A stretch of 64,000 nucleotides of DNA, taken from assembly GCF_018257795.1 (NCBI RefSeq), contig NZ_JAERJD010000003.1, positions 186,001 to 250,000 of the forward strand. The letters run 5' to 3'. The notes under the pieces were generated by a model. It searched no databases, was not told where the DNA came from, and was given only the letters and a program-made list of their open reading frames with translations. Shown piece by piece: positions 1-9,278 of this stretch. The DNA comes from Citrobacter sp. JGM124 (lineage in GTDB: Bacteria > Pseudomonadota > Gammaproteobacteria > Enterobacterales > Enterobacteriaceae). Within the stretch, counting starts at the first letter, position 1; every line of letters starts with the position of its first letter. The position numbers and the translations under genes were made by a program.

Positions 1-1440
1 GCCAAACGAGATATGCAGCCCATGTGGCAGGAAAACAGTGCTGTACATGCCTTTTCCCGGCAACTCGCTGAGGTCGCGATTGCGGGTATCCAGCCACAAT
101 TTGCACACTGGGTAGAACAACTCACACAACCTACCGTTCAGGGCTTAGGACGGGATATTATGTTGTCGGATGCGATGCTTGGGTATCTGGATTATATTTC
201 CAGCATTCCTGCTGAAGGCGCTCGCTGGTTGTATGGGGGCCATGTTTATCAGCCGAAAGTCCCCCCACAAAATATAGTCAACCAGTGGCAGGCGGCTATT
301 AACCAGGGAGATGCCCTGGCTTTTATCGCTTCGTTAGAGCCAAACGGTTCCCAATATAATTCATTGCGCCAGTCCCTTCATGCTTTGATGCAACCGACGG
401 CAGCCTGGCCACAACTACAGGATAATGTCACGCTCCGTCCTGGTGAAAATAGCCGTGATGTCCCGGCCTTGCGTCAGATCCTGAGCCGCAGCCTCAATAT
501 GCCAGCCAGTAGCGATACCGTGCCTGAGACACAAGTCTATGGTTTAGACCTTGTGGAAAGTGTTAAGCAGTTTCAACGCCAGCAAGGGCTGGAGCCTGAT
601 GGTGTTATTGGGGCTCAAACACGTTACTGGCTCAATGCGACACCTCAGCAACGGGCAGGAATTGTGGCATTAAATATGCAGCGCCTGCGATTACTGCCGG
701 AAAAGGTTGATACCGGGATCATGGTCAATATCCCTGACTATTCGCTGGTCTATTATCTCAATGGCCATGAAGCGTTACAGTCAAGGGTGATTGTCGGGCG
801 TCCCGACAGAAAGACCCCCCTGATGAGCAGTGCGCTGAATAATGTGGTGGTGAATCCCCCGTGGAATGTCCCCCAGTCACTGGCACGTAAAGATATTTTG
901 CCCAAAGTACGCCAGGACCCGGGGTATTTGGATCGTCTTGGATACCGCATTTTTCGGGGCTGGAGTAATGACGCAGAAAGTGTGGACCCCTGGATGGTTG
1001 ACTGGTCGATGATCACCGAGAAAAATTTGCCCTTTCGTTTTCAGCAAAAGCCAGGGCAGAACAACGCACTGGGACGTTACAAATTTAACATGCCTAACTC
1101 CGAGTCTATCTATCTGCATGACACGCCGAATCATAACTTATTCCGCCGGGAGTCCCGGGCATTAAGTTCTGGTTGTGTCCGTGTCAATAAAGCTTCTGAG
1201 CTGGCGGATATGCTTTTGCAGGATGTGGGCTGGAATACCTCACGTATTTCAAGTGCCGTTGCGCAGGGGGATACCAGATACATTTCTATACGTCAGAATG
1301 TACCTGTGATGCTGTATTACCTGACGGCATTTAGCGAAGGAGATGGGCATATCGCATTTCGTACTGACATTTACAATTATGACAGTGCAGCCCGCGCCGG
1401 AGCGCAAAATGTGAGTAAAGCCCGTTTACTGCTTTTGTAA
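1..1440 (+). CDS. ldtD: L,D-transpeptidase LdtD (YcbB), 5' end outside window
   Basis: Periplasmic L,D-transpeptidase that makes 3-3 (mDAP-mDAP) peptidoglycan crosslinks. The reading frame is open from base 1, so the gene starts before the window; 479 residues are visible, against about 615 in E. coli, so the N-terminal anchor and about 135 residues are missing. A peptidoglycan-binding domain lies around visible residues 145-212 (ending [18 protein letters not shown]). The YkuD catalytic domain follows with the motif SSGCVRV; the nucleophilic Cys is codon 1174-1176 and the preceding YLHDTP supplies the conserved His. The next gene, mepK, cleaves the 3-3 bonds this enzyme makes. The E. coli gene order supports ldtD rather than another paralogue. 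Confidence 0.95.
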   Translation, partial: AKRDMQPMWQENSAVHAFSRQLAEVAIAGIQPQFAHWVEQLTQPTVQGLGRDIMLSDAMLGYLDYISSIPAEGARWLYGGHVYQPKVPPQNIVNQWQAAINQGDALAFIASLEPNGSQYNSLRQSLHALMQPTAAWPQLQDNVTLRPGENSRDVPALRQILSRSLNMPASSDTVPETQVYGLDLVESVKQFQRQQGLEPDGVIGAQTRYWLNATPQQRAGIVALNMQRLRLLPEKVDTGIMVNIPDYSLVYYLNGHEALQSRVIVGRPDRKTPLMSSALNNVVVNPPWNVPQSLARKDILPKVRQDPGYLDRLGYRIFRGWSNDAESVDPWMVDWSMITEKNLPFRFQQKPGQNNALGRYKFNMPNSESIYLHDTPNHNLFRRESRALSSGCVRVNKASELADMLLQDVGWNTSRISSAVAQGDTRYISIRQNVPVMLYYLTAFSEGDGHIAFRTDIYNYDSAARAGAQNVSKARLLLL

Positions 1441-1570
1441 AGGATGTGGCTAAAACAGAAATGCCAGACCTGACTGCCTTGACGCTTGAACCATGGCGGG
1501 TTAAGGTTTGGCAAGTTAGCGCAAAAGCGCACATTAAATAAACAATCACTCTATTTTTAGGCCCGGAATA

Positions 1571-2119
1571 ATGGATAGATTTAACGCTTATCGCCGCAGG
1601 CTGCTGGCTTTAGGAGGCGCGGCTCTCGGTGCATCACTGTTACCATTTCCCGCATTTGCTACGCTTTCTACCCCACGTCCGCGTATTCTGACACTGAGTA
1701 ATCTCAATACGGGTGAGTCACTAAAAACTGAATTCTTTGATGGTAAAGGTTATATCAAAGATGAGCTGACCCGGCTGAACCATTTTTTCCGTGATTACCG
1801 GGCGAATAAAGTCACCGCCATCGATCCGGCTCTGTTTGACCAGCTGTATCGCTTGCAGGTACTGCTTGATACCAGTAAACCGGTGCAGCTCATTTCTGGA
1901 TACCGCTCTGTTGATACCAATAATGGAATGCGCGCCCACCATCGTGGAGTGGCAAAAAAGAGTTACCATACCAAGGGCCAGGCGATGGATTTCCATATTG
2001 ATGGTGTCGCACTTAATAACGTCCGCAAGGCGGCATTGTCAATGCGTGCCGGTGGTGTAGGGTATTACCCTCGTAGTAACTTTGTGCATATTGATACCGG
2101 GCCAGTCAGGACTTGGTAA
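1571..2119 (+). CDS. mepK: Murein endopeptidase MepK (YcbK)
   Basis: Zinc peptidase of the DUF882/M15 type that cleaves mDAP-mDAP (3-3) crosslinks, the product of the neighbouring LdtD. At 182 residues it has the full family length. The N-terminus carries a Tat-type signal (YRRRLLALGG, arginines at residues 8-10) followed by a hydrophobic stretch ending AFA, so export by Tat is expected. Metal ligands are visible as H133 and D140 in SYHTKGQAMDFH and H173 in NFVHID. It lies 130 bp after ldtD on the same strand, and the start is set by collinearity with the E. coli protein (MDKFDANRR). Confidence 0.95.
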   Translation: MDRFNAYRRRLLALGGAALGASLLPFPAFATLSTPRPRILTLSNLNTGESLKTEFFDGKGYIKDELTRLNHFFRDYRANKVTAIDPALFDQLYRLQVLLDTSKPVQLISGYRSVDTNNGMRAHHRGVAKKSYHTKGQAMDFHIDGVALNNVRKAALSMRAGGVGYYPRSNFVHIDTGPVRTW

Positions 2120-2157
2120 AACAGTAGGCCGGTATGTTTCACCGGTAATGGAGTCGC

Positions 2158-2805
2158 ATGAAATACCATATTATTCCTGTCACCGCCTTTGCTCAAAACT
2201 GCTCTTTAATCTGGTGCCCGGTGACTATGGAGGCCGCGCTGGTGGACCCGGGGGGCGATGCTCCGCGTATTAAACAGAATATTGAGCAGACGGGTGTGCA
2301 GGTCAAAAAAATCTTACTGACACACGGGCACCTTGATCATGTCGGGGCAGCGGCAGAGCTTTCAGACTGGCTAAGTGTGCCCATTATTGGCCCACAAAAA
2401 GAAGATGAGTTCTGGCTGCAGGGACTCCCCCAGCAGAGCCAAATGTTTGGTCTTGAGGAGTGTCTCCCCCTGACGCCGGATCAATGGCTGGAAGAGGGGG
2501 ATCAGGTGACCGTGGGCGAAACAACGCTTAACGTGTTGCACTGCCCTGGCCACACCCCCGGGCATGTGGTCTTTTTTGATCCGCTATCCCGTTTACTGAT
2601 TTCAGGGGACGTTATCTTCAAAGGCGGCGTTGGCCGCAGTGATTTCCCGCGGGGAGACCATGCAGCCTTGATTGATTCAATCAAACGCAAACTGCTACCG
2701 TTAGGGGACGATATCACCTTTATACCGGGTCATGGGCCGTTGTCTACGTTAGGTGACGAACGACGACATAACCCTTTTTTACAAGACGAACTACCCGTCT
2801 GGTAG
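2158..2805 (+). CDS. gloC: Type II glyoxalase GloC (YcbL), hydroxyacylglutathione hydrolase
   Basis: Metallo-beta-lactamase-fold hydrolase that splits S-lactoylglutathione in methylglyoxal detoxification; cytoplasmic, no signal peptide. It has 215 residues, the E. coli length. The binuclear metal site is complete: THGHLDH (H56, H58, D60, H61), H132 in CPGHTPGH, D151 in SGDVIF and H192 in IPGHGP. It follows mepK by 38 bp and ends before a strong terminator. The gene mgsA, which makes methylglyoxal, is elsewhere in this window at 34.7 kb. A remote possibility is a different thioesterase activity, but length, motifs and position all point to GloC. Confidence 0.95.
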   Translation: MKYHIIPVTAFAQNCSLIWCPVTMEAALVDPGGDAPRIKQNIEQTGVQVKKILLTHGHLDHVGAAAELSDWLSVPIIGPQKEDEFWLQGLPQQSQMFGLEECLPLTPDQWLEEGDQVTVGETTLNVLHCPGHTPGHVVFFDPLSRLLISGDVIFKGGVGRSDFPRGDHAALIDSIKRKLLPLGDDITFIPGHGPLSTLGDERRHNPFLQDELPVW

Positions 2806-2850
2806 CGTTATAACAATGCCATGATGGCGCTTTTATATTTTTTCTTTCAA

Positions 2851-2896
2851 TAAAAAACCGCGGGTCAACTTAACAAGTGACCCGCGGTTTTTTTTA
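2851..2896. terminator. Bidirectional terminator between gloC and aspC
   Basis: An 11-bp stem (accgcgggtca with tgacccgcggt, 2857-2867 and 2878-2888) is flanked by A6 on the left and T8 on the right. It can stop gloC transcripts on the plus strand and aspC transcripts on the minus strand. Confidence 0.9.
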
Positions 2897-2925
2897 CCAG
2901 CGAAAGCAGAATGACACGGGCTACA

Positions 2926-4116
2926 TTACAGCACTGCCACAATAGCTTCACACAGAGGTGACATATTATCAGGCGTCAGTCCGGCCACATTGATACGACC
3001 TGAGGCAACGGCATAAATCGCGAACTCTTCCCGCAGGCGGAGTACCTGTTCTTTCGTTAAACCACTAAAAGAGAACATGCCGTTCTGATTGATAATAAAA
3101 CTGAAGTCACGGGTTGCGCCTTTTTCCTGCAGCGTATTGACGAACAGTTGGCGCATGCGATGGATACGCTGACGCATCTCGGTGAGTTCCTGTTCCCACA
3201 GCGTGCGTAATGCTTCATTGCTCAGGATAGTCGCCACCACGGCTGCACCGTGGGCAGGTGGATTAGAGTAGTTAGCGCGAATGGTCGACTTCACTTGGCT
3301 AAAGGCACGATCCACCGTTTCAGCATCAGTGGCAACCAGAGTGAAAGCACCCACACGCTCATTGTATAAACCAAAGTTTTTGGAGTACGAACTGGCGATT
3401 ATCAATTCGTTATGCGTGGCGGCGAACAGGCGCAGGCCTTCAGCATCTTCTTCCAGACCACGGGCAAAACCCTGGTAGGCGAAGTCAAACAGGGGAAGCC
3501 AGCCTTTTTCCAGCGACATGGCAGACAGGATTTCCCACTGTTCAAAGGTCGGATCGATACCGGTTGGGTTATGGCAGCAACCGTGGAAAAGCACCACATC
3601 ACCTGCCTGTGCGGCTTGCAGGCTGTCAATCAGCCCGGCAAAATCAAGACTGTGGTTTTCAGCGTCATAGTAGTTGTATTCGCACACTTCCAGCCCCGCA
3701 GACTGGAATACATTCTTATGGTTTGGCCAGCTTGGATTACTGACCCAGACACGTTTGACTGAAGTATTGTTCGCGATAAAATCTGCTGCGACACGTAGTG
3801 CGCCAGTACCACCAGGTGTCTGGGCAGTGTGGGCACGTTTGGTTTCGATAATCGGGCTGCCTTTTCCGAACAGCAGCTCCTGGGTACAGTGGGCGAAAGC
3901 GGGAATGCCGTCAATACTGAGGTAGGTTTTAGTGACTTCGTTTTCCAGTAAATAGAGTTCCGCTTTTTTCACACTGGTCAGAACCGGGGTCTTGCCGGTT
4001 TCATCTTTATAGACACCAATACCGAGGTTAATTTTATTGGCACGGTCATCGGCACGAAACAGATCAGCCAGACCCAGAATGGGGTCGGCGGGCGCAGCAA
4101 CAATATTCTCAAACAT
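2926..4116 (-). CDS. aspC: Aspartate aminotransferase AspC
   Basis: PLP-dependent class I transaminase that interconverts aspartate/2-oxoglutarate and oxaloacetate/glutamate and also acts on aromatic amino acids; cytoplasmic homodimer. It has 396 residues, exactly the E. coli length, when started at ATG 4116 ([20 protein letters not shown]). The open frame extends 34 codons upstream, but that part is low-complexity and without homology, and GGAA sits about 9 nt before the chosen start. The PLP lysine is in [15 protein letters not shown] and the phosphate/substrate motif NPSWPNH and the HNPTG loop are present. It lies downstream of ompF on the same strand, separated by a terminator. Confidence 0.96.
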   Translation of the reverse strand: MFENIVAAPADPILGLADLFRADDRANKINLGIGVYKDETGKTPVLTSVKKAELYLLENEVTKTYLSIDGIPAFAHCTQELLFGKGSPIIETKRAHTAQTPGGTGALRVAADFIANNTSVKRVWVSNPSWPNHKNVFQSAGLEVCEYNYYDAENHSLDFAGLIDSLQAAQAGDVVLFHGCCHNPTGIDPTFEQWEILSAMSLEKGWLPLFDFAYQGFARGLEEDAEGLRLFAATHNELIIASSYSKNFGLYNERVGAFTLVATDAETVDRAFSQVKSTIRANYSNPPAHGAAVVATILSNEALRTLWEQELTEMRQRIHRMRQLFVNTLQEKGATRDFSFIINQNGMFSFSGLTKEQVLRLREEFAIYAVASGRINVAGLTPDNMSPLCEAIVAVL

Positions 4117-4243
4117 AACGGATTCCATAGAGAGGCAGGGAGAAATTAATATCAGGTTACCCGCTGTTTTACGAAATGCCAACCGTTTGCAAAAAAAAGA
4201 GTCAGGCGGGTACAACACCGGGTTTACTGCACTTTTCAGGCAT

Positions 4244-4272
4244 AAAAAAACAGGACTTGCGCCCTGTTTTTT
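4244..4272. terminator. Terminator of ompF
   Basis: An A7-cagg stem pairs with cctg-T8 around the loop acttgcgc (4251-4266 core). It lies just beyond the ompF stop codon on the minus strand, and its symmetry would allow function in both directions. Confidence 0.75.
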
Positions 4273-4299
4273 AAACTTCAGACAACAGCGTGTCGAAGA

Positions 4300-5457
4300 T
4301 TAGAACTGGTAAGTTACACCCAGGGTTGCCTGGTTGTCTGAACCAACCCAACCGCCGCCAGTTTTTTCTGCAGTGTCAGTATTCAGCAGGTTTACACGGT
4401 AGTCAGCATAAACGTTGAAGTTTTTGTTGAAGTAGTAGTAAGAACCGATCTGAATATATTTAGCCAGGTCTGCAGAGAAGGTATCGTCGCCATTTTCATC
4501 GTTGGACAGACGCTTACCTTTAGACTGGACATAGGCCAGGGATGGACGCAGACCGAAGTCGAACTGGTACTGAGCGATAGCTTCAAAGTTCTGAGTTTTC
4601 TTGGCCGCGTTGAAGAAGCCAACACCGGTGGTTTCTCCTGATGCACTTGTTGTACCTGAGTTGCTGAGTACACTGGTGTTACGTGTTTCAGAGTAAACAG
4701 TGGCCAGGTAGATGTTGTTGGCATCGTATTTAGCACCGATAGCCCATGCTTCTGCGCGCGCAGAGTCATTGTGATCGTTACGTTGTTTGTCGGTACGTTT
4801 AGAGTTGCTGTACGCACCAATTACAGAGAAACCTTCCAGGAAGTCATAGCTCAGGGAGTAACCGAAGCCGTCACCGTTTGCAGTCGCTGCATCGGTACGG
4901 TCATTTTTGCCCTGGTACTGGATACCAAAGTTCAGGCCTTCAACCAGGTCAAAGAAGTTGGTATTGCGGTAGGTCAGAACACCTGTCGCACGGTGGGTCA
5001 TAAAGTTATCAGGGTTGCCACCCCAAGTTTCGCCAGAATAAGACGGGGACATATCAGTCAGGGACTCAACATCATAAATGATGCCGTAGTTACGACCGTA
5101 GCTCAGTGAGCCAGCTTCAGCAACTTTAATACCAGCAAATGCCAGACGAGTCACGTTGTCCTGGTCGCCTTCAGCTTTGCTTGCTTTAGCACGGTATTCC
5201 CAACGACCGAAACCGACTAAGTCAGAGTTGATCTGAGTTTCGCCTTTAAAACCGATCTGCGCATAAGAAGAGTCAGTGCTGCCTTTTTTGGTGCCTTTTG
5301 CTTTGTCTTTGTTCTGGTGATTGATGCCACGCTCACCAACAACTTTACCGTACAGGTCTAATTTGTTGCCATCTTTGTTATAGATTTCTGCAGCATTTAC
5401 AGAGCCCGCTACCAGAATAGCAGGGATCATCACTGCCAGAATATTGCGCTTCATCAT
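4300..5457 (-). CDS. ompF: OmpF-type general porin
   Basis: Trimeric outer-membrane diffusion porin for small hydrophilic solutes. It has 385 residues (E. coli OmpF 362), the extra length lying in surface loops. A 22-residue signal peptide ends NAAEIYNKDGNK and the C-terminus is ...GVTYQF with the terminal Phe needed for barrel assembly. Position between aspC and asnS and a conserved MicF-target leader identify the ompF locus. Oddity: the E. coli eyelet residue Arg42 is Gln here (YAQIGFKGE) and loop-3 Glu117 is Ser (TDMSPSYSGE), while the arginines corresponding to 82 and 132 remain. Loop 1 is Lys-rich. Expression is expected to be under OmpR and MicF control. Confidence 0.93.
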   Translation of the reverse strand: MMKRNILAVMIPAILVAGSVNAAEIYNKDGNKLDLYGKVVGERGINHQNKDKAKGTKKGSTDSSYAQIGFKGETQINSDLVGFGRWEYRAKASKAEGDQDNVTRLAFAGIKVAEAGSLSYGRNYGIIYDVESLTDMSPSYSGETWGGNPDNFMTHRATGVLTYRNTNFFDLVEGLNFGIQYQGKNDRTDAATANGDGFGYSLSYDFLEGFSVIGAYSNSKRTDKQRNDHNDSARAEAWAIGAKYDANNIYLATVYSETRNTSVLSNSGTTSASGETTGVGFFNAAKKTQNFEAIAQYQFDFGLRPSLAYVQSKGKRLSNDENGDDTFSADLAKYIQIGSYYYFNKNFNVYADYRVNLLNTDTAEKTGGGWVGSDNQATLGVTYQF

Positions 5458-5560
5458 TATTTATTACCCTCATTAGTATTATGAACACCTGCCACTGCCG
5501 CCAACAATTTCTTACAAAACTGTTGATGAGAGTTTGGTGTCTTTCTGTGTCTGAAGGCAT
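5458..5560 (-). promoter_or_regulatory. ompF 5' leader with MicF pairing region
   Basis: Read on the minus strand, the leader keeps the E. coli ompF segments cagacaccaaactctcatca-like near its 5' end, ggcagtggcaggtg (5487-5500 on plus) and gagggtaataaata directly before ATGATG. In E. coli these are the parts that pair with the small RNA MicF and that form the ribosome binding site. The match is from memory of the E. coli leader. Confidence 0.75.
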
Positions 5561-5615
5561 CTTTCCATCCATGACCGGGTTTCGCCAGCCTGAAAGTGCT
5601 ACAAATGTCCAAACT

Positions 5616-5645
5616 AAGTTACAAATGGAAAATATGTGTAACTTA
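5616..5645. promoter_or_regulatory. Possible OmpR-binding region of ompF
   Basis: aagttaca and tgtaactt form an inverted pair around tAT-rich sequence, matching the GTTACA-type OmpR half-site found upstream of E. coli ompF. The spacing to the leader is appropriate, but individual F1/F2/F3 boxes cannot be assigned with confidence. Confidence 0.4.
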
Positions 5646-5660
5646 ATGTGTATTTGATGG

Positions 5661-6100
5661 AACTTTGTGAACTAATTCAAACTTCGACTGATTAGTAGGT
5701 GAGGCAATTTTTTCTTATTGTATATATATGAATTGCTTATGTTTAATTTGTATAAAGCAATTATCGCGGATTAGGCGTTGATCATCCTTTATTTACAGGG
5801 AGACCAGGATTGACAATGGCTGGTGGGGAAACGTGACAAAAAGTGCGTTATTCCTCAGTAAAAAAAAAGGTCATAAAACACCTGATTTTTGTCAATTATG
5901 TAATTTTGTAAGAAACAACCTGTAACTTGAACACATATCAAAACGGTTGAAACTGACATTAAATTAATGTTCATTAACAAAATGCCCTTTATCGCAAGAC
6001 AGCTGATGTCGCGGTGGTAATGTGGTTACCAAAAGATGCCAGAAAGAACATCGGGCAGAAAAACAGGGAGTCATACAGGAAAGGGGCTGTATCAGGAAGA
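5661..6100. other. AT-rich upstream region of ompF
   Basis: No credible gene is seen. The stretch is AT-rich with A and T runs, as upstream of E. coli ompF where IHF, H-NS and distal OmpR sites lie. Short open frames on the plus strand near 6014-6317 overlap the 3' end of asnS in antisense and have no family resemblance. Confidence 0.5.
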
Positions 6101-6128
6101 AAAAGAGGGAAAATCAATTCCCTCTTTA
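6101..6128 (-). terminator. Terminator of asnS
   Basis: aaagagggaa (6102-6111) pairs with ttccctcttt (6118-6127); on the minus strand the stem is followed by a T-rich tract. It lies 23 bp beyond the asnS stop. Confidence 0.85.
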
Positions 6129-6149
6129 TATGCTACCAGAGGCAGGAAA

Positions 6150-7550
6150 TTAGAAGTTTGCGTTACGTGGAGTTCGCGGGAAAGGGATCACGTCGCGGAC
6201 GTTTTGCACGCCAGTGACATAGGCAATCAGGCGCTCGAAGCCCAGACCAAAACCGGAATGAGGAACGGTGCCATAGCGGCGCAGATCACGGTACCACCAG
6301 TAATCTTCTTTATTTAGTCCCATTTCAGCCAGACGGGCGTCTAATACATCCAGACGTTCTTCACGCTGGGAACCACCAATGATTTCACCAATACCCGGGG
6401 CCAGTACATCCATGGCCGCAACAGTCTTCCCGTCATCATTAAGACGCATATAAAATGCTTTAATATCTTTCGGATAGTTTTTCACCACCACAGGAGCTTT
6501 GAAATGCTGTTCTGCCAGGTAACGTTCATGCTCTGAGGAGAGGTCAACACCCCAGTAAACTGGATTTTCAAAGCGCTGGCCGCAGTTCAGTAGGATCTCA
6601 ACAGCATCGGTATAATCCACCTGTGCAAAATCTGCCTGAACAAAGTTTTGCAGACGCTCAATGGCTTCTTTATCCACGCGTTCAGCAAAGAACTTCATGT
6701 CATCCATACGCTCTTCCAGCACGGCTTTAAAGACGTACTTCAGCATGGCTTCAGCCAGGGCGGCTGCATCATCTAAACTGGCAAAGGCCACCTCTGGCTC
6801 CAGCATCCAGAATTCAGCCAGGTGACGGCTGGTATTGGAATTTTCGGCACGGAAAGTGGGACCAAAGGTATACACCTTGGACAATGCACAAGCATAGGTT
6901 TCGCCATTCAGCTGACCTGATACGGTCAGGAAGGCCTCTTTTCCGAAAAAGTCTTTATCAAAATCGACTTTCCCTTCTGCGGTGCGGGGCAGGTTTTCCA
7001 GGTCAAGAGTCGAGACCCGAAACATTTCACCGGCACCCTCTGTATCTGAAGCGGTGATCAGTGGGGTAGATACCCAGAAATAACCTTGCTCATGAAAGAA
7101 ACGATGCAAGGCCTGGGCCAGCGTATGGCGAACACGAGCTACAGCCCCAATCATGTTGGTTCGTGGGCGCAGGTGGGCCACTTCACGCAAATACTCAATA
7201 CTGTGGCGTTTAGCGGCCATCGGGTAAGTGTCCGGGTCATCAACCCAGCCGATGACTTCTACCTGAGTTGCTTGTATTTCAAAGCTCTGTCCTTGACCAG
7301 GGGAAGCAACAACCGTGCCCGTTACTACGACGGAACAGCCGGTCGTCAGGCGCAAGATCTCATCATTATAATTGGGCAGAGAATTATTAATAACAGCCTG
7401 TACAGGATCAAAGCAGGAGCCATCATAAATGGCAAGGAAGGAGATACCAGCTTTTGAATCTCTCCGAGTACGTACCCATCCGCGCACGGTGACTTCGCTG
7501 TCAACGGTGGCACGGCCCTGGAGTACGTCGGCTACAGGCACAACGCTCAT
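6150..7550 (-). CDS. asnS: Asparaginyl-tRNA synthetase AsnS
   Basis: Class IIb aminoacyl-tRNA synthetase that charges tRNA-Asn; essential cytoplasmic homodimer. It has 466 residues, the E. coli length, and is nearly identical throughout. The N-terminal OB fold for anticodon binding covers about residues 1-110 ([24 protein letters not shown]). The class II core shows motif 2 ([22 protein letters not shown]) and motif 3 ([17 protein letters not shown]). The start [13 protein letters not shown] is conserved. It is a single gene between ompF and pncB with its own terminator. Confidence 0.98.
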   Translation of the reverse strand: MSVVPVADVLQGRATVDSEVTVRGWVRTRRDSKAGISFLAIYDGSCFDPVQAVINNSLPNYNDEILRLTTGCSVVVTGTVVASPGQGQSFEIQATQVEVIGWVDDPDTYPMAAKRHSIEYLREVAHLRPRTNMIGAVARVRHTLAQALHRFFHEQGYFWVSTPLITASDTEGAGEMFRVSTLDLENLPRTAEGKVDFDKDFFGKEAFLTVSGQLNGETYACALSKVYTFGPTFRAENSNTSRHLAEFWMLEPEVAFASLDDAAALAEAMLKYVFKAVLEERMDDMKFFAERVDKEAIERLQNFVQADFAQVDYTDAVEILLNCGQRFENPVYWGVDLSSEHERYLAEQHFKAPVVVKNYPKDIKAFYMRLNDDGKTVAAMDVLAPGIGEIIGGSQREERLDVLDARLAEMGLNKEDYWWYRDLRRYGTVPHSGFGLGFERLIAYVTGVQNVRDVIPFPRTPRNANF

Positions 7551-7576
7551 AGTTTTCTCTCTATTTAATAGTCAAT

Positions 7577-7600
7577 AAAAAATTAGCCCTAAAGGGGCTA
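7577..7600 (-). terminator. Terminator of pncB
   Basis: tagccc (7584-7589) pairs with gggcta (7595-7600); read on the minus strand the stem is followed by attttttatt. It lies between the pncB stop and the asnS start, within the asnS promoter region. Confidence 0.8.
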
Positions 7601-7708
7601 TCTATATTACTTGCCGCGAGTCAACAGACAAGAAGAATTCGCTTTTGAATGCGAAGAAATCATAGTTTACCTGACGATGGGGATGTGCGTCCCCAGGGTC
7701 AAGTCGAT

Positions 7709-8911
7709 TTAGCTGGCTTTCTTCACTTTAGGCAGGTCAAAGGCTGCGCGCAGAGCACGCACAAACGCTTTATCATGACAAATGGTTTTACCCGGGCTGT
7801 CGGATAATTTAGCAACCGGTTTACCGTTACACTCAACCAGTTTGATCACAATATTCAGCGGTTTCACATGCGGAATATCACAGGTCAGGCGGGTGCCAAT
7901 ACCGAAACTGAGCTGAACCCGTTCCGAAAAGTGACGGTAGAGATCAAGGGTCTTGGCTAAGTCCAGGTTGTCGGAGAAAACCAGTACCTTGCTCATAGGG
8001 TCAATACCCAGCGAACGGTAATGGGCAATGGCTTTTTCGCCCCAGTCAAAAGGAGAGCCTGAATCGTGGCGTAACCCCTGGTAGCGGGTCGCGAAATTAT
8101 GGTCAAAATCCCGTAAGAACGCATCCATCGTAATACAGTCGGTTAAGGCAATACCTAATCTGTCTGGGTACTCATTCAGCCAGGCTTGTAGTGCGGCACG
8201 CTGGCTATTAGCAAGCGTCGGGCTAATTTGCTGGTGGGCCTGGAACCATTCATGTGCCTGAGTCCCCATCGGGGTCAGCTGAAGCGTACGAGCCAGGGCG
8301 TAATTACTGGTGCCGACAAACCAGGGTTCATCCCGCAGCCGAGTGACAATGGCCTGTTGTACGTCGCGTGAGAAGCGACGGCGAGTACCGAAGTCCATCA
8401 AACGAAACGCACTCATATCGACATTCTGAGCTAGCCGGTTAAAGTCACTGAGCTTATTTTCCAGATGGTCGAGTGCCATTTGCACATTCACCCCTGGTGA
8501 GCGATGACGATGAGCCACTTCACTTATTACAGCCAGGAGTGGTACTTCCCACAGGATAACCTCACGCCATGGGCCTGTGAGCCTGATATCTAAATGCCCC
8601 TGATGATTGGTGACCTGAACCTGTGAAGGGTCAAAACGGAACTGGCGTAACCAGTCAAGGTAGTCTGCTTTAAAGAAAGGCAAGCTTTGCAACCATTCCA
8701 GCTCTTCAGGACTGAGTACCAGATGTTGCATGGCCTCAATTTGTTCACGAACTGCATCGGCGTAAAGGCCTAACAGATCATCACCACGGCAACGGAACTC
8801 CGCCGTGACGATAACCTCGTCATAAAGGTGGAAAACAGCTTGCTGCATATGGAGTTTATAAGCATCCGTATCCAGCAGCGATTGTAAAATTTGGGAAGCG
8901 TGTCGAGTCAT
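7709..8911 (-). CDS. pncB: Nicotinate phosphoribosyltransferase PncB
   Basis: Converts nicotinate, PRPP and ATP to nicotinate mononucleotide in the NAD salvage (Preiss-Handler) pathway; cytoplasmic. Started at ATG 8911 ([26 protein letters not shown]) it has 400 residues, as in E. coli. The frame extends to 8965, and another ATG lies at 8926, but neither adds conserved sequence; GAGAGG lies 15-20 nt before the chosen start, so 8926 cannot be excluded. Conserved family blocks include FGTRRRFS, the region of the autophosphorylated His ([15 protein letters not shown]) and [15 protein letters not shown]. It is divergent from pepN. No clear NadR box was seen upstream. Confidence 0.96.
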   Translation of the reverse strand: MTRHASQILQSLLDTDAYKLHMQQAVFHLYDEVIVTAEFRCRGDDLLGLYADAVREQIEAMQHLVLSPEELEWLQSLPFFKADYLDWLRQFRFDPSQVQVTNHQGHLDIRLTGPWREVILWEVPLLAVISEVAHRHRSPGVNVQMALDHLENKLSDFNRLAQNVDMSAFRLMDFGTRRRFSRDVQQAIVTRLRDEPWFVGTSNYALARTLQLTPMGTQAHEWFQAHQQISPTLANSQRAALQAWLNEYPDRLGIALTDCITMDAFLRDFDHNFATRYQGLRHDSGSPFDWGEKAIAHYRSLGIDPMSKVLVFSDNLDLAKTLDLYRHFSERVQLSFGIGTRLTCDIPHVKPLNIVIKLVECNGKPVAKLSDSPGKTICHDKAFVRALRAAFDLPKVKKAS

Positions 8912-8965
8912 GGCGCGTTTCAGCATCCTCTCACAGGAGCGTTTCCATCGAATACAGGCATACAA

Positions 8966-9278
8966 TAAGGCAGGAGTATACCTTGATTATTAGTATAGAG
9001 AAGCATGATAACAACACAGCTGGCATATAGGGTCGATGGCAATTCGTGCCGCATGCTATATTTCTCCCCTGTTTTCAGCTGTTATAGCCGCATTATGGAC
9101 TGTATTTATGCAGCATAATAATAAAGACGCGAGCAAAAAATTATTGCTGGCAGCAATGGCATTATTGGGTATGAACGAGCCGAGTATTCTTCATTGGCTG
9201 GATAAAGATTCTGCGTGGTAACATTGCTGCAACAGGAACACAGTGCCGTTAATTAGCGGCTGACTAAGAAGGTTTTTT
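8966..9278. other. pncB-pepN divergent promoter region
   Basis: This 313-bp gap holds both start regions. TATACT-like elements occur on the pncB side near 8975-8990. The pepN side contains a possible very small ORF, listed separately. No other structure stands out. Confidence 0.5.
9108..9221 (+). CDS. Possible small protein upstream of pepN
   Basis: A 37-codon ORF starting MQHNNKDASKKLLLAAMALL and ending LHWLDKDSAW lies 57 bp upstream of pepN. The frame also stays open back to an ATG at 9036. GGA sits 8 nt before ATG 9108, a weak ribosome site. Codon choice looks like that of the neighbouring genes, with a hydrophobic centre and a charged C-terminus. I recognise no family. It may be a leader peptide, a small protein or chance. 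Confidence 0.25.
   Translation: MQHNNKDASKKLLLAAMALLGMNEPSILHWLDKDSAW

Noticed and set aside
2705-2717. matS-like sequence (also 53449-53461 and 55631-55643)
   Set aside because: Each differs from GTGACRNYGTCAC at two positions, which is too weak; I saw no perfect matS, though I did not scan exhaustively.
4219-4303. N-terminal extension of aspC to 4218
   Set aside because: The extra 34 codons have no homology and the protein has its exact family length from ATG 4116.
6014-6317. Two plus-strand open frames over the 3' end of asnS
   Set aside because: They overlap asnS antisense and its terminator, have no ribosome site and no recognisable family.
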